From: Brachionus manjavacas
Taxonomy: Eukaryota; Rotifera; Eurotatoria; Ploima; Brachionidae
DNA: 64,000 nt
Reading direction: 5' to 3'
Assembly: GCA_019054805.1 (NCBI GenBank)
Contig: JAHQIY010000001.1
Coordinates: 5,966,501-6,030,500, forward strand
Shown here: piece by piece, positions 22,401-35,000 of the stretch
Position numbering within the stretch: position 1 is the stretch's first letter
Layout: every line of letters begins with the position of its first letter
The notes under the pieces: generated by a model
Database searches by the model: none
Told to the model about the DNA's origin: nothing
Seen by the model: the letters and a program-made list of their open reading frames with translations, nothing else
Translations under genes and position numbers: made by a program

Positions 22401-23082
22401 TTCCCAGAAACAAAACCATAAAATTTATAAAAATGTGGTTTAAAAGACATAGGTTTAAACAGAGTAAAGCTAATACGCTTTTTACGTAAATTTACAGAAA
22501 ATCGGTAATTTTTTTTTAATTTGTTGAATTTGTTGAAAAAAGTAAAAATGGCGTTTTTTGCATTTTTGTTTTAACACAATTTTTCAAATTTTTTCCTAAA
22601 TTATCTTTCTCTTAAATATTTAGTTTTTCGAAAATTTACGCAAAAATAGTTGATTATAAAATTTATCGATTTTTAAAGATTTTTCATTAAAATTTCTAGT
22701 TAAAAAAGTATATAAAGACTAGGTAGAAAATTCTTTATTAAAACATAAGTTAAAAAGGAATAATTTATGACTTTTTTAAAGCAATAAATCTGCAAAACTC
22801 AGAATATATTAAAAATCCAACTCGACTTTAAGTGGTGGTACAGAGGATGTATCAGTTACTTCAATTTACAGAACATGTTTTGGTTCCTCATAACTTAAAA
22901 GTTTTGACATTTTTGATATTTTTTTGGCTTTGTTGGTTGTACAAAAATTTAAAATGCCGATTTAATAAATAAATTAATTTGTAAATTTTTAATATTTTTT
23001 AAATTTATTAAGACAAGAGAATAAATTAAAAAAATTAATAATAAAAATTTAAACATGTGCCTGACATCAGCGAAGATTGATT
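22401..23082. other. AT-rich intergenic stretch
   Basis: Nothing recognised apart from A/T-rich DNA downstream of the EGF-Kunitz gene. Confidence 0.5.
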
Positions 23083-26000
23083 TTAATGACCTTTACAGTT
23101 AAAATCACAACTTTCTAAACTAGCAAAGTTGTTTTCGTTTGCGTCACATCCGCCGAACAAGAATGTCTCGCAAGTTTTTGTCTCCGAATTGTAATAATAA
23201 CGCGGTATGGATTGCTTACAAGGCCCTATCAATTTTTCCTGCTTGCAAATATCAACCTCACATTTTAAACCAATGTAACCTCTTTGACATTTGCACATTT
23301 GATTTCCATTCTGGGAATAGCTAGTACCTCCATTTTGACAATACATATCTGCACTCTGGGTTTGACCGCATGGATTTTGTCCACACGGGTTAAGAATCTG
23401 AATTTCGTTTTGAGTCTTTTCACAATTCTGTCCTGCAAAACCAGGTTTGCATTTGCACAAGTATCCATTGTCATTGTTTAGGCAAATTCCTCCGTTTTGG
23501 CACTGTGCTGAATAAGTCTGACAAAAATTTCGGATTGTACATCTTGATCCTGTCCAGCCATAGTTACAAATGCAAAAGAACCCGTTTCCTTGTGGCGCTT
23601 GAGCGCATCTTCCGTTTATGCACAAACCTGCCGGACATTTAACTTCTTGTCTGACTGGCGCCATTGTAGTTGTCTGAAAGTTGCGCTGAAATTCGCATCG
23701 CGTTCCGTAAAAATTTGACGGACACTGGCATTCACCAGAGCTGCACACACCACTATTTAAGCATTGACATGGCAATATAATATTTGTTTGTCGAGTTGTA
23801 GTAGATCCTGCTTTTATTTGACACCTTGAGCCGGTATATTCTGGTGGACAATAGCACATGACTGTGTATTGATCTTGGCCACGGCGTTGAGTTTGACATG
23901 TACCTAAGAGAATCAAGGTAAAAATAGCCTTAAAAATTTTCTTTCGGCATGTATAAATTATCAATTGGAACTCAATTATAAATTCTAAATTCTACATTTA
24001 ATATTTTAGTAAAAGAAAATAAATTATCTTTAACCTTGGACTTCGAAATAATATTTGAATTAAAAATTAATTGAACACTAAGCAAATAGTTAAATGAAAA
24101 TTGGTTTAAATTTCAAGCAGACAAAAAAAGATTTTTTTTTATTTTAGATACATTATTTCTCGGTTTAAAAATTTTTAATTTAAAAAATACGCAAATATAA
24201 TCGATAGAATTTTGTTTTTTTTTACTTATTTAACTAGCTTTTTTAAACTTACAAACTTACAGTTGTTTTTATTAGTAATAAAAACTGAGATCAAATTTGG
24301 TTTCGCTATTAGTTTATTATAATTAATAAATTAAAAGGCAATTTATTAATAAGATGGAAAATAATCAATTTGAACTCAATTTTTAATTTTTTAACTTATA
24401 TTAATAAGTTCTATTATAACAATTTTAGCAATTGCACTTACTTTTATTTCTTTTTTTTATATATTTATTAATTAATTACAAATTTTTATGAATTATCTTA
24501 AAAGAATATAATATATAGCATTTATTTAACTTATCGGTTATTTTATATTTTTCAAAAATAATTTCATAAAATTATCTTCTTCTTAATGGAATATTTACGA
24601 GATAATAAAAAATGATAATAATTATTTTTTATTATTTTTATCATGAAGTTTAATATTTCACTCTTTTCAAAATATTTATGAGTCGAAATTTCGACCCAAG
24701 ATGAGGTTGGTTTATCCCGACACCTGTCTTAAGATATATTTGTGTTTGTAAAATTTAATTAGATCTAATTAAATATTATTATTATTATTATTATTAATAT
24801 TATTTTTATTGTTAAATGAATATATTCTCCAACCATAATTTTCTAATAAATTGATACTGAATTCAATTTTAAAATTTTAGTAGAAATTATTTTTTCCATG
24901 TTTTATGCTTGCTTTTATTTTTTACGAGCGATTATTATTAAAAAAACATTTTCAAATTATTAATTTATTATTATTATTATTAAAACAATTGAATTTATTA
25001 TTATCGGATTTATACATGCCGAAAATGTTTATTTGAATTTCGTATTAATTGTTTATTAAATCACCGGCTAGAATAAAAAAATTTCACATTTAGAATTACT
25101 TACCACCATTATAGCAAGAATTAGTGGCGCACAAGTCAATAAACTGCCTTGTTTCACACTGATTCCCAACAAATCCAACCACACAATCACACTGGTAGCC
25201 AAATCCAGTTGATCTGCATGTGGCTCCATTTTTGCACGGGCTACTTGAGCACGCGTCATTCGATTGTTTGTTTCCGCAGTAGCTGCTTTGACAGGGATTT
25301 TGTTGTACATATTGTTCACATCTTACTCCAGTGTATTGAAAGGAACATGTGCAAATAAAATTTTGTCCATTCACTTGACAAGTTCCACCATTTTGGCACG
25401 GATTATTGCTGCATGCATTTAATTGATAATTGTTAACACAATTGTTGTTTTGACATGGATTTTGCTGAACTAGTGTTTCGCATTTTCTGCCCGTGTATTT
25501 CACCGGACACAAACAAACTCCATTGCGGCATGTACCTCCGTTTAAGCATCCACAAGTATCCACTTTGTCAGTGCAATATTTGCCACTAAAGCCATAAGGA
25601 CACAAACAGGCAAAGGGAGACACGTTTGCATGATTCAGAGTTACACATGTTCCACCGTTTTGGCACGGTCTCGACAAGCAGGGGTTTGGCGCTGGAGTCG
25701 TAGTGGTCGTAGTGGTGGTTGGTGGACTGTACTGGTTGCAATTTAGGCCTGTATAATTAGGGTAACAGATGCAAACGTACTGAACAGAGCTTGGCTGGGT
25801 GATCGGTATGCATCTTCCGTTCTGACATGGATTATTGGCACAAGGATTGGGTCGTTTAGTAGTAGTGGTAGTTGTAGCCAAAAAAATCTCACACCTGAGA
25901 CCAGTGTAGGCTATTGGACACACACAAGCAAATGGTGGATTCGCGTTGGGATCTTTAGTGGGTACACATGTTCCACCGTGTTGACAAGGATTAGTAGAGC

Positions 26001-26987
26001 AAATATTTTGATTGTTTTGATTGTTTCCGCAGTTGTTGTTTTGGCACAAATTTTGTTGAACTAAAATTTCACAAAATTTTCCAGTATATTTCGAAGGACA
26101 TAGGCAATAGCCATTTTGCATCCAGCCTCCATTTTGGCATTGGTTTGTTTGACCACATGTATTTGTCAGACAAGGGTTCTGTTGAACTGGATTTTCACAT
26201 GTCAATCCAGTATGGGTGCTTGGACAAATGCAGGCATAGGGTGGCTTGGCGTTCACCTGATTGATGGGCACACAGGTTGCACCGTTTTTGCAAGGATTTG
26301 TGGAACACGGGTTCACTGGTTGGTTACAGTATGTTCCTTGCATATTGGGCGGACAGACACACATAAATACTGGGTTGTTGACGGACTGAATGTTGTTGAG
26401 ACAAGTGCTGCCTTGGGCGCACGGATTGTTCAAGCAAGGATTGGGCGCTGGTCGCTTAGTAGTGGTCACAGGACGCGGTGGAGTGTATATTTCGCATTTT
26501 TGACCAGTGTAGAGTGCTGAGCATTGGCAAATGAAATTTTGAGATCCGGTTGTGACACAGGTACCGCCATTTTGGCAAGGATTGGTAGCACATGGGTTAT
26601 TTTGTTGTCCACAAATGTTATTCTGACAAGGGTTGGTCTGAGTAGGTCTTTCACAGCGAACACCCGAAAAATCTGAAGGCGAGAAAATGAGAAAAAAATT
26701 TTTTTTTTAAATTTTATTATACTTGGAGAACAGATGCATCTAAAGGTGACTTGGTCACTCGAGCTGCAAATTCCGTAATTGAGACAAGGATTTGGCGAGC
26801 ATGGATTTCCTAAAAAAATAATAATTTCAAATTTAATTATGCCATTAAATGCTTAAGATGTACTTGCGGGCTGATTGCAAGCGCCTGTTTGTACGCAAAG
26901 AGGTGCCGAACCACTATTGTACTGTTGCATAGAATTTCTAGGCAAGACGGCTAGTATGAACAGAGCAAGGCTCAAGGATTTGATCAT
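23083..26987 (-). CDS. Secreted multi-EGF protein with C-terminal Kunitz domain (4 exons)
   Basis: I join exons 26987-26864, 26809-26723, 26672-25104 and 23903-23083 (introns 54, 50 and 1200 nt) into 866 residues. Exon 1 gives a signal peptide (MIKSLSLALFILAVLP). About 16 EGF-like repeats follow, mostly of the form CxxNPCxNGGTC...CxCPxxYTGxxCE, separated by Thr-rich linkers (TTTTTTTTPAPNP type) that are likely O-glycosylated. The large intron splits one EGF: NSCYNGG before it and TCQTQRRG after it complete a single domain, which shows that the two large open frames are one gene. The final domain is Kunitz/BPTI, with GPCKQSIPRYYY and FLFGGC, six Cys, and Lys at the predicted P1 site, so it should inhibit trypsin-like proteases. 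There is no transmembrane segment, so it is probably an extracellular matrix or secreted protein. Substrates and partners are unknown. Confidence 0.88.
24771..24802. repeat. (ATT)n microsatellite in the EGF-Kunitz intron
   Basis: An ATT tandem run inside the 1.2-kb intron. The bases before it (about 24690-24770) are GC-richer, so it may be a LINE tail of the type seen at 6.2, 52.8 and 53.9 kb, in plus orientation here. Confidence 0.5.
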
Positions 26988-27034
26988 TTTTTTACTTTTT
27001 TAAATTCTATATTTTGTTTCTAGATTCGTGTGAA

Positions 27035-27042
27035 TTTATATA
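27035..27042 (-). promoter_or_regulatory. TATA box of the EGF-Kunitz gene
   Basis: TATATAAA on the minus strand lies 47 bases upstream of the ATG at 26987, implying a very short 5' UTR. Confidence 0.55.
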
Positions 27043-30000
27043 ATTTAAGTTAAATGAATAATAGAAGAATGAATTTATCAAGATTGTAGTGGGACTTGAA
27101 AAAATTTCGAAAATCATATCCTTTCTAATTGGTATTTAAACAAATAATCATGTAATTCGGATTAGAAAAGATGATTTTTTGTTTAAGGCTATTCGTGTTC
27201 AAAGTTTTGTTTATTTTAAATGTTTTTTTTTTAAACCATCTTTGAATTTAATCCCACGTAACGTCACCGTAATGACTATGATCGGTGGGTTGTTAATTCA
27301 AAGGTAAACAATTATTTCAATTATGTAAATTTCAAGCTACTCAAAATACCAATGCACCTGAGCGCATAATGAAATTCCTTGAAGATAACAAAGATTAAAG
27401 ATATTTATTCTAAATATCATTTTTAATTGTGATCAAATAAGTTTCTTGTTGTCTAATTCCTTGGCATGGCAATCAATCCGCTCCAAGACTATTAATGGTG
27501 ATTAAGCAAAAATTTTAACAAGCATTAGTTGAATTCTCTTTCAAAGTATTTTTTAGCGCATTTGTTAATAGTCTCTTGATTTTGTGAAATTTTTGACATT
27601 CAAGATTTAAAATAAAGTAAATTTTACGAACAAGAAATTTAAGTCATATGCGGTAAATATATAAAACGCTTATTTGAAGGCTTGTAAATTAAAAAATATA
27701 GACTATTTTAAAAAATTTAGTGTTGAATAAAAATCATCTCTTTTTTTGTTTAGTGAATTTTATATAATTTTTATTTTGAAAATTTAATGAATGTAAACTA
27801 ACGATTTGAAATTGATTATTAATTATTTGATTTTGAATATTTAAATATTTTAAATTTATGTTTTTATTTCCATTTTGAATTTGAATTTATGGTCTGTTCC
27901 AAATTTTGTAAAATGATCATCTTTCTAAATTATTTTCAACTTTTTCAATAAAATTGAAAAAATAAAAACAGAATAACAAATTATTCAAGTTTAAAATAAC
28001 AAAAATTTTAAAATTTGAATTATTTAAAAAAAAAATTGAAAACCTAAAATCGATATTCAAATTTTTGTTACTCTAATGAATTTCTTTTGAATTTTGTTAT
28101 TAAAATTTTTTGCTATTCTGTCAATTTTGGGAAACAATAATTTAATTTTTATACAGTCTTTTTCGTTTGATTGGAATTAAAATCGTTCATTAACAAATAA
28201 TTTGGTTTCAAATTTCCAAAATTTCAAAAAATTTAAATGAATAATAATTTTTCGTAAGAAACTCTTGAATTAGCAATTTTACACAATGTTCCTTTTTTAA
28301 AATTAGCAATATGTCAAAGAAACCAAAATAAGACAATAAAACTTCAGAAAAGACCTATTCCTTCTTTTAAACCAAGAATTTAATTTCTGCTTTTAAGAGC
28401 TCAATCGATAAAAATTGCAAATAAGCAAAAAGCACGTCAAATCAGCTTAATATTTTTTATTTTGTATTTTAAAAATTTCTGATGTATTTGATTCAAATTA
28501 ATTTAATTAAATTTTTCAAATTATTCTAAATATGGTTTAGTTTTTTCAATGATTTACTTTTCAGATATTGTTTTTCAAGACCTTTGAAAAAAGTTTCATT
28601 CAATATTGAGTTGTTAAGAAGTAACCAGTCTATTTCTAAGTGTTATTAAAATAATTAATTATTGGAAATATTTTAATAGTTGATAAAGCCTAGCTATAGT
28701 TAGATAGGGTAAATGTTAAAATGTTTTCAGTGAAGATTATTGTCGAATAATTTTGGCTTAATGGTTAAAGCATGATTTGCTTTAAATTATTCAGTTTAAG
28801 TTTTTATACAGTTATTTTAAGCTTATTTTTCATTATATAATTTAAATGGATTTTTATCCTTTTGACTCAAATTTTTTTAAATGCGCTTAAATTTTTGTGT
28901 ATAATCAAGAATCCTTTGCTTTAATAAATCTTTATTATTTTCACAGTACCCCATTAAAAAAAATCCAAGAATTTTATTTTATTTTAATTTAAGCATTAGT
29001 TTCGGAATTATCTCAAGTTTTTTGAAAATTGAATTATAATGCCTGATTTACTTATTTTTATACCAAACAATCCACGATTTTCAAGCGAACATTGTCAAAA
29101 TATTATAAAGTATATACCAAACTATCTTATATTTACTTGAGATAAAAAAATCATCGGATCACTTTTTCAAATTCAAAATATAATGAATGCTCAAATTTTC
29201 AATATCAAATCATAGACAAAAGTAACATTGAAAGATTACACTGAACAATGCAGTCCAAGAGATACTTCTCGAGAATTGATGTTTAAACAGCATCCTAAAT
29301 TATAGAAGAATAGAAAATTCTTTTCTTTTTCTAGACATATTTTATTTATATGAAATTGTATAGATTCATTTAATTTAGAGAACCTGAATTTTTAAAAATA
29401 AAACCAATGTTGAAAATTTATTTTTTGTAAAAACAATTACAATTTTTTCATATTTAATATTATTTGAATTGGAATAAGTTAAAAAATTACTGATTTCAAA
29501 ATTTTATTAAGGTTTTGTTTAAAAAATGAATCCATAATTAAAATTTAATTTTGTAACTGATTTGGCTTCTGAGGATTAAACTGTTTAATAAAGTTATCAA
29601 CTCATTTTATCTATTCTCTTTTACAATTTAATTTTAATTTTATGATTTTCATTTTTTTAACCTTAAAGAGTACCGATTAACAAGCCAACAAATAAATAAT
29701 TCAAACTATTCAGTATTCTTTATTTTTAAAATAATATATTACCATAAATATTATTTTGGTTTTTGTTTTTATTTACATATTACATTCCTGAGAAATGTTC
29801 ATGGTTTAGCATAGATGAAGAAAATTTAAAAATAAAATTTTAATAATTTGATGATGGAATATTACCGACCAAAAGCATTATTCTATTAAACTAATCGTTG
29901 CTGTAAGATAAAATTTATTATATTTACCAATTTTTTATATTTTCTAATAAATTAAATAAAGTAAAGATGATATTTATCAAAATATCAAAAGATATAGGAT

Positions 30001-30395
30001 CATAGATTTTGTTCAAAATGCTTTTCCCTTTAAAAAAATTAGATATATAGTATATCTGAGATCGGTGTCAAAAAAATCAAAAATTTAAAATTTAGCACTT
30101 GAAACACTACTTACTTCATTTAGATAAAATTTCAGGAGCATTTTTCTCAATAATTGAATTAAAAAATTAAATTTTATAATGTCCAAAAAATCTCTTTGCA
30201 AGATGGACCATTTTGACCATTTTTCCATTGACTTCTTTGTCTATTTCCTAATATTTTTATTCAAAGAAAGATAAAAAATTCATTGGTAATATTAATATTA
30301 ATGCAAATTTTAGATTTATTTTTAAAAAATTTTTTTAAAATTTTTTATTTTTAACTAAAATATAAAATAATTAAAATATAAAATTTTACACTTTT
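27043..30395. other. Long AT-rich intergenic stretch
   Basis: About 3.3 kb between the two EGF genes. Apart from a GC-richer patch at 27230-27480 in the EGF-Kunitz upstream region, which may be regulatory, I see no genes, RNA genes or clear repeats. Confidence 0.5.
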
Positions 30396-31463
30396 CTAAG
30401 ATATAAATGTTTCACATCTTCGTCCGGTATATTTTATCGGACATTGACAATAAATTGATCTATTATAAACTCTACAAGTAGCTCCATTGTAGCACTGATT
30501 CCATGTGCATAAATTTGAATTATCGGCAGGTATTTCACACCTAATTCCAGTAAATGTATTCGGGCACTGGCAATAAAAAGCATTTTGGCCATTTTTACAA
30601 TAACCCCCATTGAGACATGGATTGCTCAAGCATGCACTGTATTCTTTGATATTGGTCTCACAAAATTGATCAACAAAATTATTGGGACAAATACACTTGA
30701 AGCCACCAGTGTTGAAATTAGCTTGACAAGTTCCACCATTTCTGCACGGATTGTTTGCACACGGATTATTGGAGCCCTGAACAAAAATTTCGCACCTTTG
30801 ACCTGTAAACTGAACTGGACAAAAACAGTTGAATGATTTGGCATTGTTTGCTTGACATTTGCCACTATTTGCGCATGGATTCGGTGAGCAAGGGTCCAAT
30901 TGAGAGATAGAAAGACTCAATTCACACTGTAGACCCGATGTTCCTATAGGACATTCACAATAGAATGCATTCTTTCCATCTTGATTAAAAGTTCTACAAG
31001 TGCCTGAATTGCGACATGGATTACTTTGACATGGGTTAGTCTCAATTAAAGTTTCACAGCGTTTGCCAGTGTATCTCGAAGGACATTGACAGTAAAATGA
31101 TGGATTGCTTATTCGACAAGTTCCGCCATTGCGGCAAGGATTCTCACTGCAAACTGAATATGGAACAATAGGTCTTATCGGAATTTCACAGCGACTACCA
31201 GTGAATAGAACAGTGCATACACAACCATACGCAGGGTTCGTATATGGACCATTGTAGATACACTTTCCTTGATTAAAACACGGATTCGGATTGCACTGAT
31301 TACTTTGTCTGACATTTCCTAAAAATTGATTTATAAAAAAAATGGATTTGTTTTTTTATTTACCTTGATAACAGATTGGATCATGAGGATCACAGCGGTT
31401 TTCAGCACTAACCTTATTTCCAAATTCCAAAACAATAAAAATAAAAAAATTTAAAATCTTCAT
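30396..31463 (-). CDS. Secreted protein with seven EGF-like repeats (2 exons)
   Basis: Exon 1 (31463-31364) and exon 2 (31318-30396) join in phase 1 across a 45-nt intron to give 340 residues. The first 20 residues (MKILNFFIFIVLEFGN...) are a signal peptide. The rest is essentially seven tandem EGF repeats, from CNPNPCFNQGKC through CTWNQCYNGATC, each with six Cys and the CxC--xxTGxxCE ending. There is no membrane anchor and no other domain; the protein ends four residues after the last repeat. The repeats lack the Asp/Asn pattern typical of strongly calcium-binding EGFs. It is probably a paralogue of the EGF-Kunitz protein at 23-27 kb and may share an extracellular-matrix role. It lies 210 bp downstream of UFD1 on the same strand. 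Confidence 0.85.
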
Positions 31464-31493
31464 TTTTTAATTGTTTTTTATTTAGATTTCAAG

Positions 31494-31500
31494 ATTTATA
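31494..31500 (-). promoter_or_regulatory. TATA-like element of the seven-EGF gene
   Basis: TATAAAT on the minus strand, about 31 bases upstream of the ATG at 31463. This suggests that the gene has its own promoter despite the short distance to UFD1. Confidence 0.45.
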
Positions 31501-31673
31501 AGAATTCAAAAAGGTTTTAACATTTAAAAATGTCATCGAACAGGATTATTAACTTGAATTTTAAGTTTATTCAAAATGTAAAAAAAAAAAAATTTCAAAA
31601 TATTTATTAAGCCAAAAGATAATAAATAAAAATTTATTTACATTTTACAACAAATAGTACAAATAAATTAAGC

Positions 31674-32658
31674 TTAGGCTTTTGTTCCAATATCTCTCAA
31701 TCTGTAACCTTTGGGTTCTGATTTAGTCGCTTCGACTTCCATTTCTTCAGCTGTTGCGTCAAAGTTGTGATGAAAACGTAAAAGGCCAATTTCATAGTCA
31801 TAAAAAGGAACGCCTTTTTGACTTTCTTCTTTATCTGTATGTGTTTCGACTTTTTTTTTGTCTTTTCCATCCAATCGATATCCTTGGCTGGGGATCTTTT
31901 CGGGTGGTTTTGTCAAAGGATTAACAGCTGTCTTCTTGGTACCACTAGTTGAAGGTTTCACAGGCTCTTGGTATCCTACTGGTGGGGCAAAGTCAACATC
32001 CATATCACACTCAATAATGCTTACCGCATTGCGCGGTCTAGTCTCCAGAATACAAACTTCGTAGTCTTTATCATTGTAATTAATTGAAATAACATCTCCT
32101 TTGCTCAAGCAAGCAAAGTGTCGAAGCGTGTTCTCTAACACTGCTTTCGGATTTGAAATTTCTAAAAAGTCTACACTCTGAGGCTGAAACTTGGCAAATT
32201 CAGCAACTTGTAATTTAGTGTACTCAACTGAAATTATTTCGCCTTCTTTGATCATCAAATTTTTCATCATCCAGTAGGGCAAGTAGCAGCGACCCTCTTC
32301 GGCAATAAATTCCAACACACCACAATGAGTTTCTCGTTTCAATTTCTCGTTAGTTAACTTAAATAACATGGGAAATTCGATATGAAGACGAGTTAAATAA
32401 TCCAAGGCGGACGTTGGCAAGATAACTTGAAAAATTAGCTTTTGAATTCTTGATTTTGATAAAAAATTTTCGATTTCAATTACTTTTTCCTCCTTTGTTT
32501 ACTTCGTCTCTTTGTTTGCCAGGCATCATAATAACCGGATAACATTTTAACTGTTTCTTATAAGTTCCCAGGTTTGGAAATACTTCATCAAAACGAATGT
32601 TGAACTAAAGTAAAAAGTATTATCTAATAGGATTATTAATTAGATCTTACTTTACCAT
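31674..32658 (-). CDS. UFD1: Ubiquitin fusion degradation protein 1 (3 exons)
   Basis: UFD1 pairs with NPL4 as a cofactor of the p97/VCP ATPase, extracting ubiquitinated proteins, for example in ER-associated degradation. I join 32658-32656 (start codon only), 32604-32484 and 32425-31674 (introns 51 and 58 nt) into 291 residues; human UFD1 has 307. Family blocks are clear: FNIRFDE near the start, then GGKIILPTSALDYLTRL, PMLFKLTNE, THCGVLEFIAEEG, CYLPYWMM, FQPQSVDFLEI, NPKAVLEN, LRHFACLSKGDVI, and NAVSIIECDMDVDFAPP. Together these make up the double-psi beta-barrel and alpha/beta roll that bind ubiquitin. The C-terminal part, which carries p97/NPL4-binding segments, is shorter and divergent. 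The first exon contributes only ATG before GTAAAG, which keeps the frame and matches the human MFSFN start. Confidence 0.93.
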
Positions 32659-34311
32659 TTTTTTAAATATTTTAAATTAATCAGCAAAATTTCAATCTTT
32701 CTATTATATTTAAGTAAAAAAAATAATTTTGTAATGTAATCTTTTTTATGAGTGCAAATTTGTTGAATGCAATTTGCAATTAACTCATATCATGGCAAAT
32801 TTTAAGTCTCTTCACAAAATTAGAAAATTTCTTGACAAAAAATAATTAGTTGAGGAAAATTAAAGTTCAAAATAGAGGCGCAAAATTTAAATAATGCACA
32901 TTTAGGCATATAACTATCAATTAATTTTAAGATAAGTAAAATTTAAAACTAAGAAAATTAATTATTGACTAACAAATTTTAAAAAAAATACATTATTTAT
33001 TCTGATTTTTCTTAAAAATTTTCTTTGCTTACGTGATGCAAAATTGAATCCTAATTAAAGTAAATAAATTTCTGGAAAAATTAAAAATGACTAATTTATA
33101 CTAAAATTTTATATCTAGAAAAAATGATTATTTTTCCGACTTTCACGTGGCTAAAAATTTCAAAGCAAAATTGATAATAAAGTTAAATCTTCAAAAATGA
33201 ATCTATCATAATATTAATTTTATTTTTCTATATTGTTTTCAAAATTTTAATTTTCGAATTAGACGAGATTAATTTAAAAAAATCTTAGAAAAATTCAAAA
33301 TGAAAAAAAAATGAAATGTTAAGGATATTCATGCATTAGGTTTGATATTGGGATGAATTTGTATAACTTAGGCTTTAAAAATACAATAATTAGAATTTAA
33401 AAAAAAAATAATTAGAGAATTTTGAATATGATGTATTGTCCTTTCAATTAACATAAAGAATGACTTTTATTTTTGAAAATTCGTGATTAATTTTACTGGA
33501 TAACTCAAACATTAGTTACCGAATACCACAAAGTTTCGAGATTAGTACAAGGAGTTAATGGTACAAAAAGTTGAATAGGTTAATTCCTATTTTTAATAAT
33601 ACAATAACCCTATAAATAACCCTAAAAATAATCCTAAAATTATCCCAAAAACTTATATATTAATAACAATAATATAAGTTACAACAAGCTAGCTGTGGTA
33701 ACTGTGGTATGTAATAATAACAATAACAAAAAAAAAAAAAAAAACTATAATACTTCATACTTTCATATATAATTTAAAAATTCTTGAATTTTTTCGAATT
33801 AAAAAAAAATTTAAAAACAAAATTAATTTTTATTGAATATTTATTTTATCAAGGTTAAATCTATAAACAATTTAAAAATTTTATTTGGATTTTATCTAAT
33901 TCGTATCTAATAAATAAATTAACAATACAGTGACGAGTTTTTAAAAAAAAAAAAAACTTTATGCATAAATTATTGTGAAATTAAACTTGTTTGGACTGTT
34001 AAATTGTAATTTTTCAGCATTCTCTAAAAAAATTTTAAAATCGATTATTATCACATAATTATTTTATATCAACCAAAGATATTATTTTTAACTTTTAACA
34101 CTTGATTTAGAGGTAGAAAATAATAAAATAAAATTAAAGAAATTGATAAGTAAAAATTAGTAAAAGCAAAAATTCAGTGAAAAAATTTGATTGATTAATT
34201 TTAATACCAAATTTTAAAAAAATTAAGATTTATTTTGATTAGAAATAATAACAATAAAATATTAACTATAAATTTTTTTTTAAATATATGTATTTTATAT
34301 TTTATTAATTT
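32659..34311. other. AT-rich intergenic stretch
   Basis: No gene or clear repeat seen; a few TAACCC-like words at 33600-33650 do not form a telomeric array. Confidence 0.55.
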
Positions 34312-34905
34312 AAGATATAACTTATAATCTCGATTTTAATGACATTTCACAAATTTTGAATACCCAAATATCATGTAATGTCGTAAATGTGGAACACTTT
34401 TTTTCAAAATGATATAATGACATGTCACTAATATCGAAAATAGCCCAAAATTTTTCAACATTTTTGTTTCGATATTAGTGACATGTCATTAAGTTCAGCA
34501 TTATTATTAGCATGCTGCTTTTATTAAAATTTTATTTAACTAATTTTTTTCTCTTCTATTTTACTTAGCCTTTTTAATTTTTTTTCAGTTTAATTTAACT
34601 TTGTAATTTATTGTAATTTTTATTTTATATTTTATTCTGATGGAGCTTTGGCTCGGTAAAAATAAAAAGATAAATAAATAATTAATAACTTAGTCGTATA
34701 ATCCTCTATTATCCTGTTGGAAAGCATGAGGCAATTATAAAAAAAACAAATAAAATATAAAAATGGTTTAACCAGTCTTTGATCAATTAATTATATTGAA
34801 TTATATTGAACAATTTTTTAATTGACTATTTTAAATAAAATTTAATGGTGAACTTAGTGACATTTGATTAAAATCGAGATTATATCTTATTAAGATATTG
34901 TAATG
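34312..34905. mobile_element. Inverted-repeat element, ~590 bp, containing a family A repeat
   Basis: The outer arms share TATAATCTCGATTTTAAT in inverted orientation (left about 34312-34350, right about 34852-34905). Inside, 34415-34439 and 34467-34491 form a perfect 25-bp hairpin, TAATGACATGTCACTAATAT and on, with a 27-base loop. A plus-strand family A core lies at 34630-34685. There is no transposase frame. It looks like a MITE later hit by a retroposon. Confidence 0.6.
34630..34685 (+). repeat. Dispersed short repeat family A, copy 2
   Basis: TTTATTCTGATGGAGCTTTG followed by GCTCGG and an A-rich tail with AAATAAATAA, preceded by about 80 pyrimidine-rich bases. Confidence 0.65.
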
Positions 34906-35000
34906 GTAATGATAATGAATATTCCACTTTCATTATTCATTTAGTTTTTAATTAAAAAAGTCTAAAAATGAAAAAAATTTTATTTCAAAAAAATTATTTT

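Noticed and set aside
23083-23964. EGF-Kunitz frame as a separate gene starting at 23964
   Set aside because: There is no ATG there. The TTCTCTTAG acceptor at 23904 and the split EGF domain show that it is the last exon of the larger gene.
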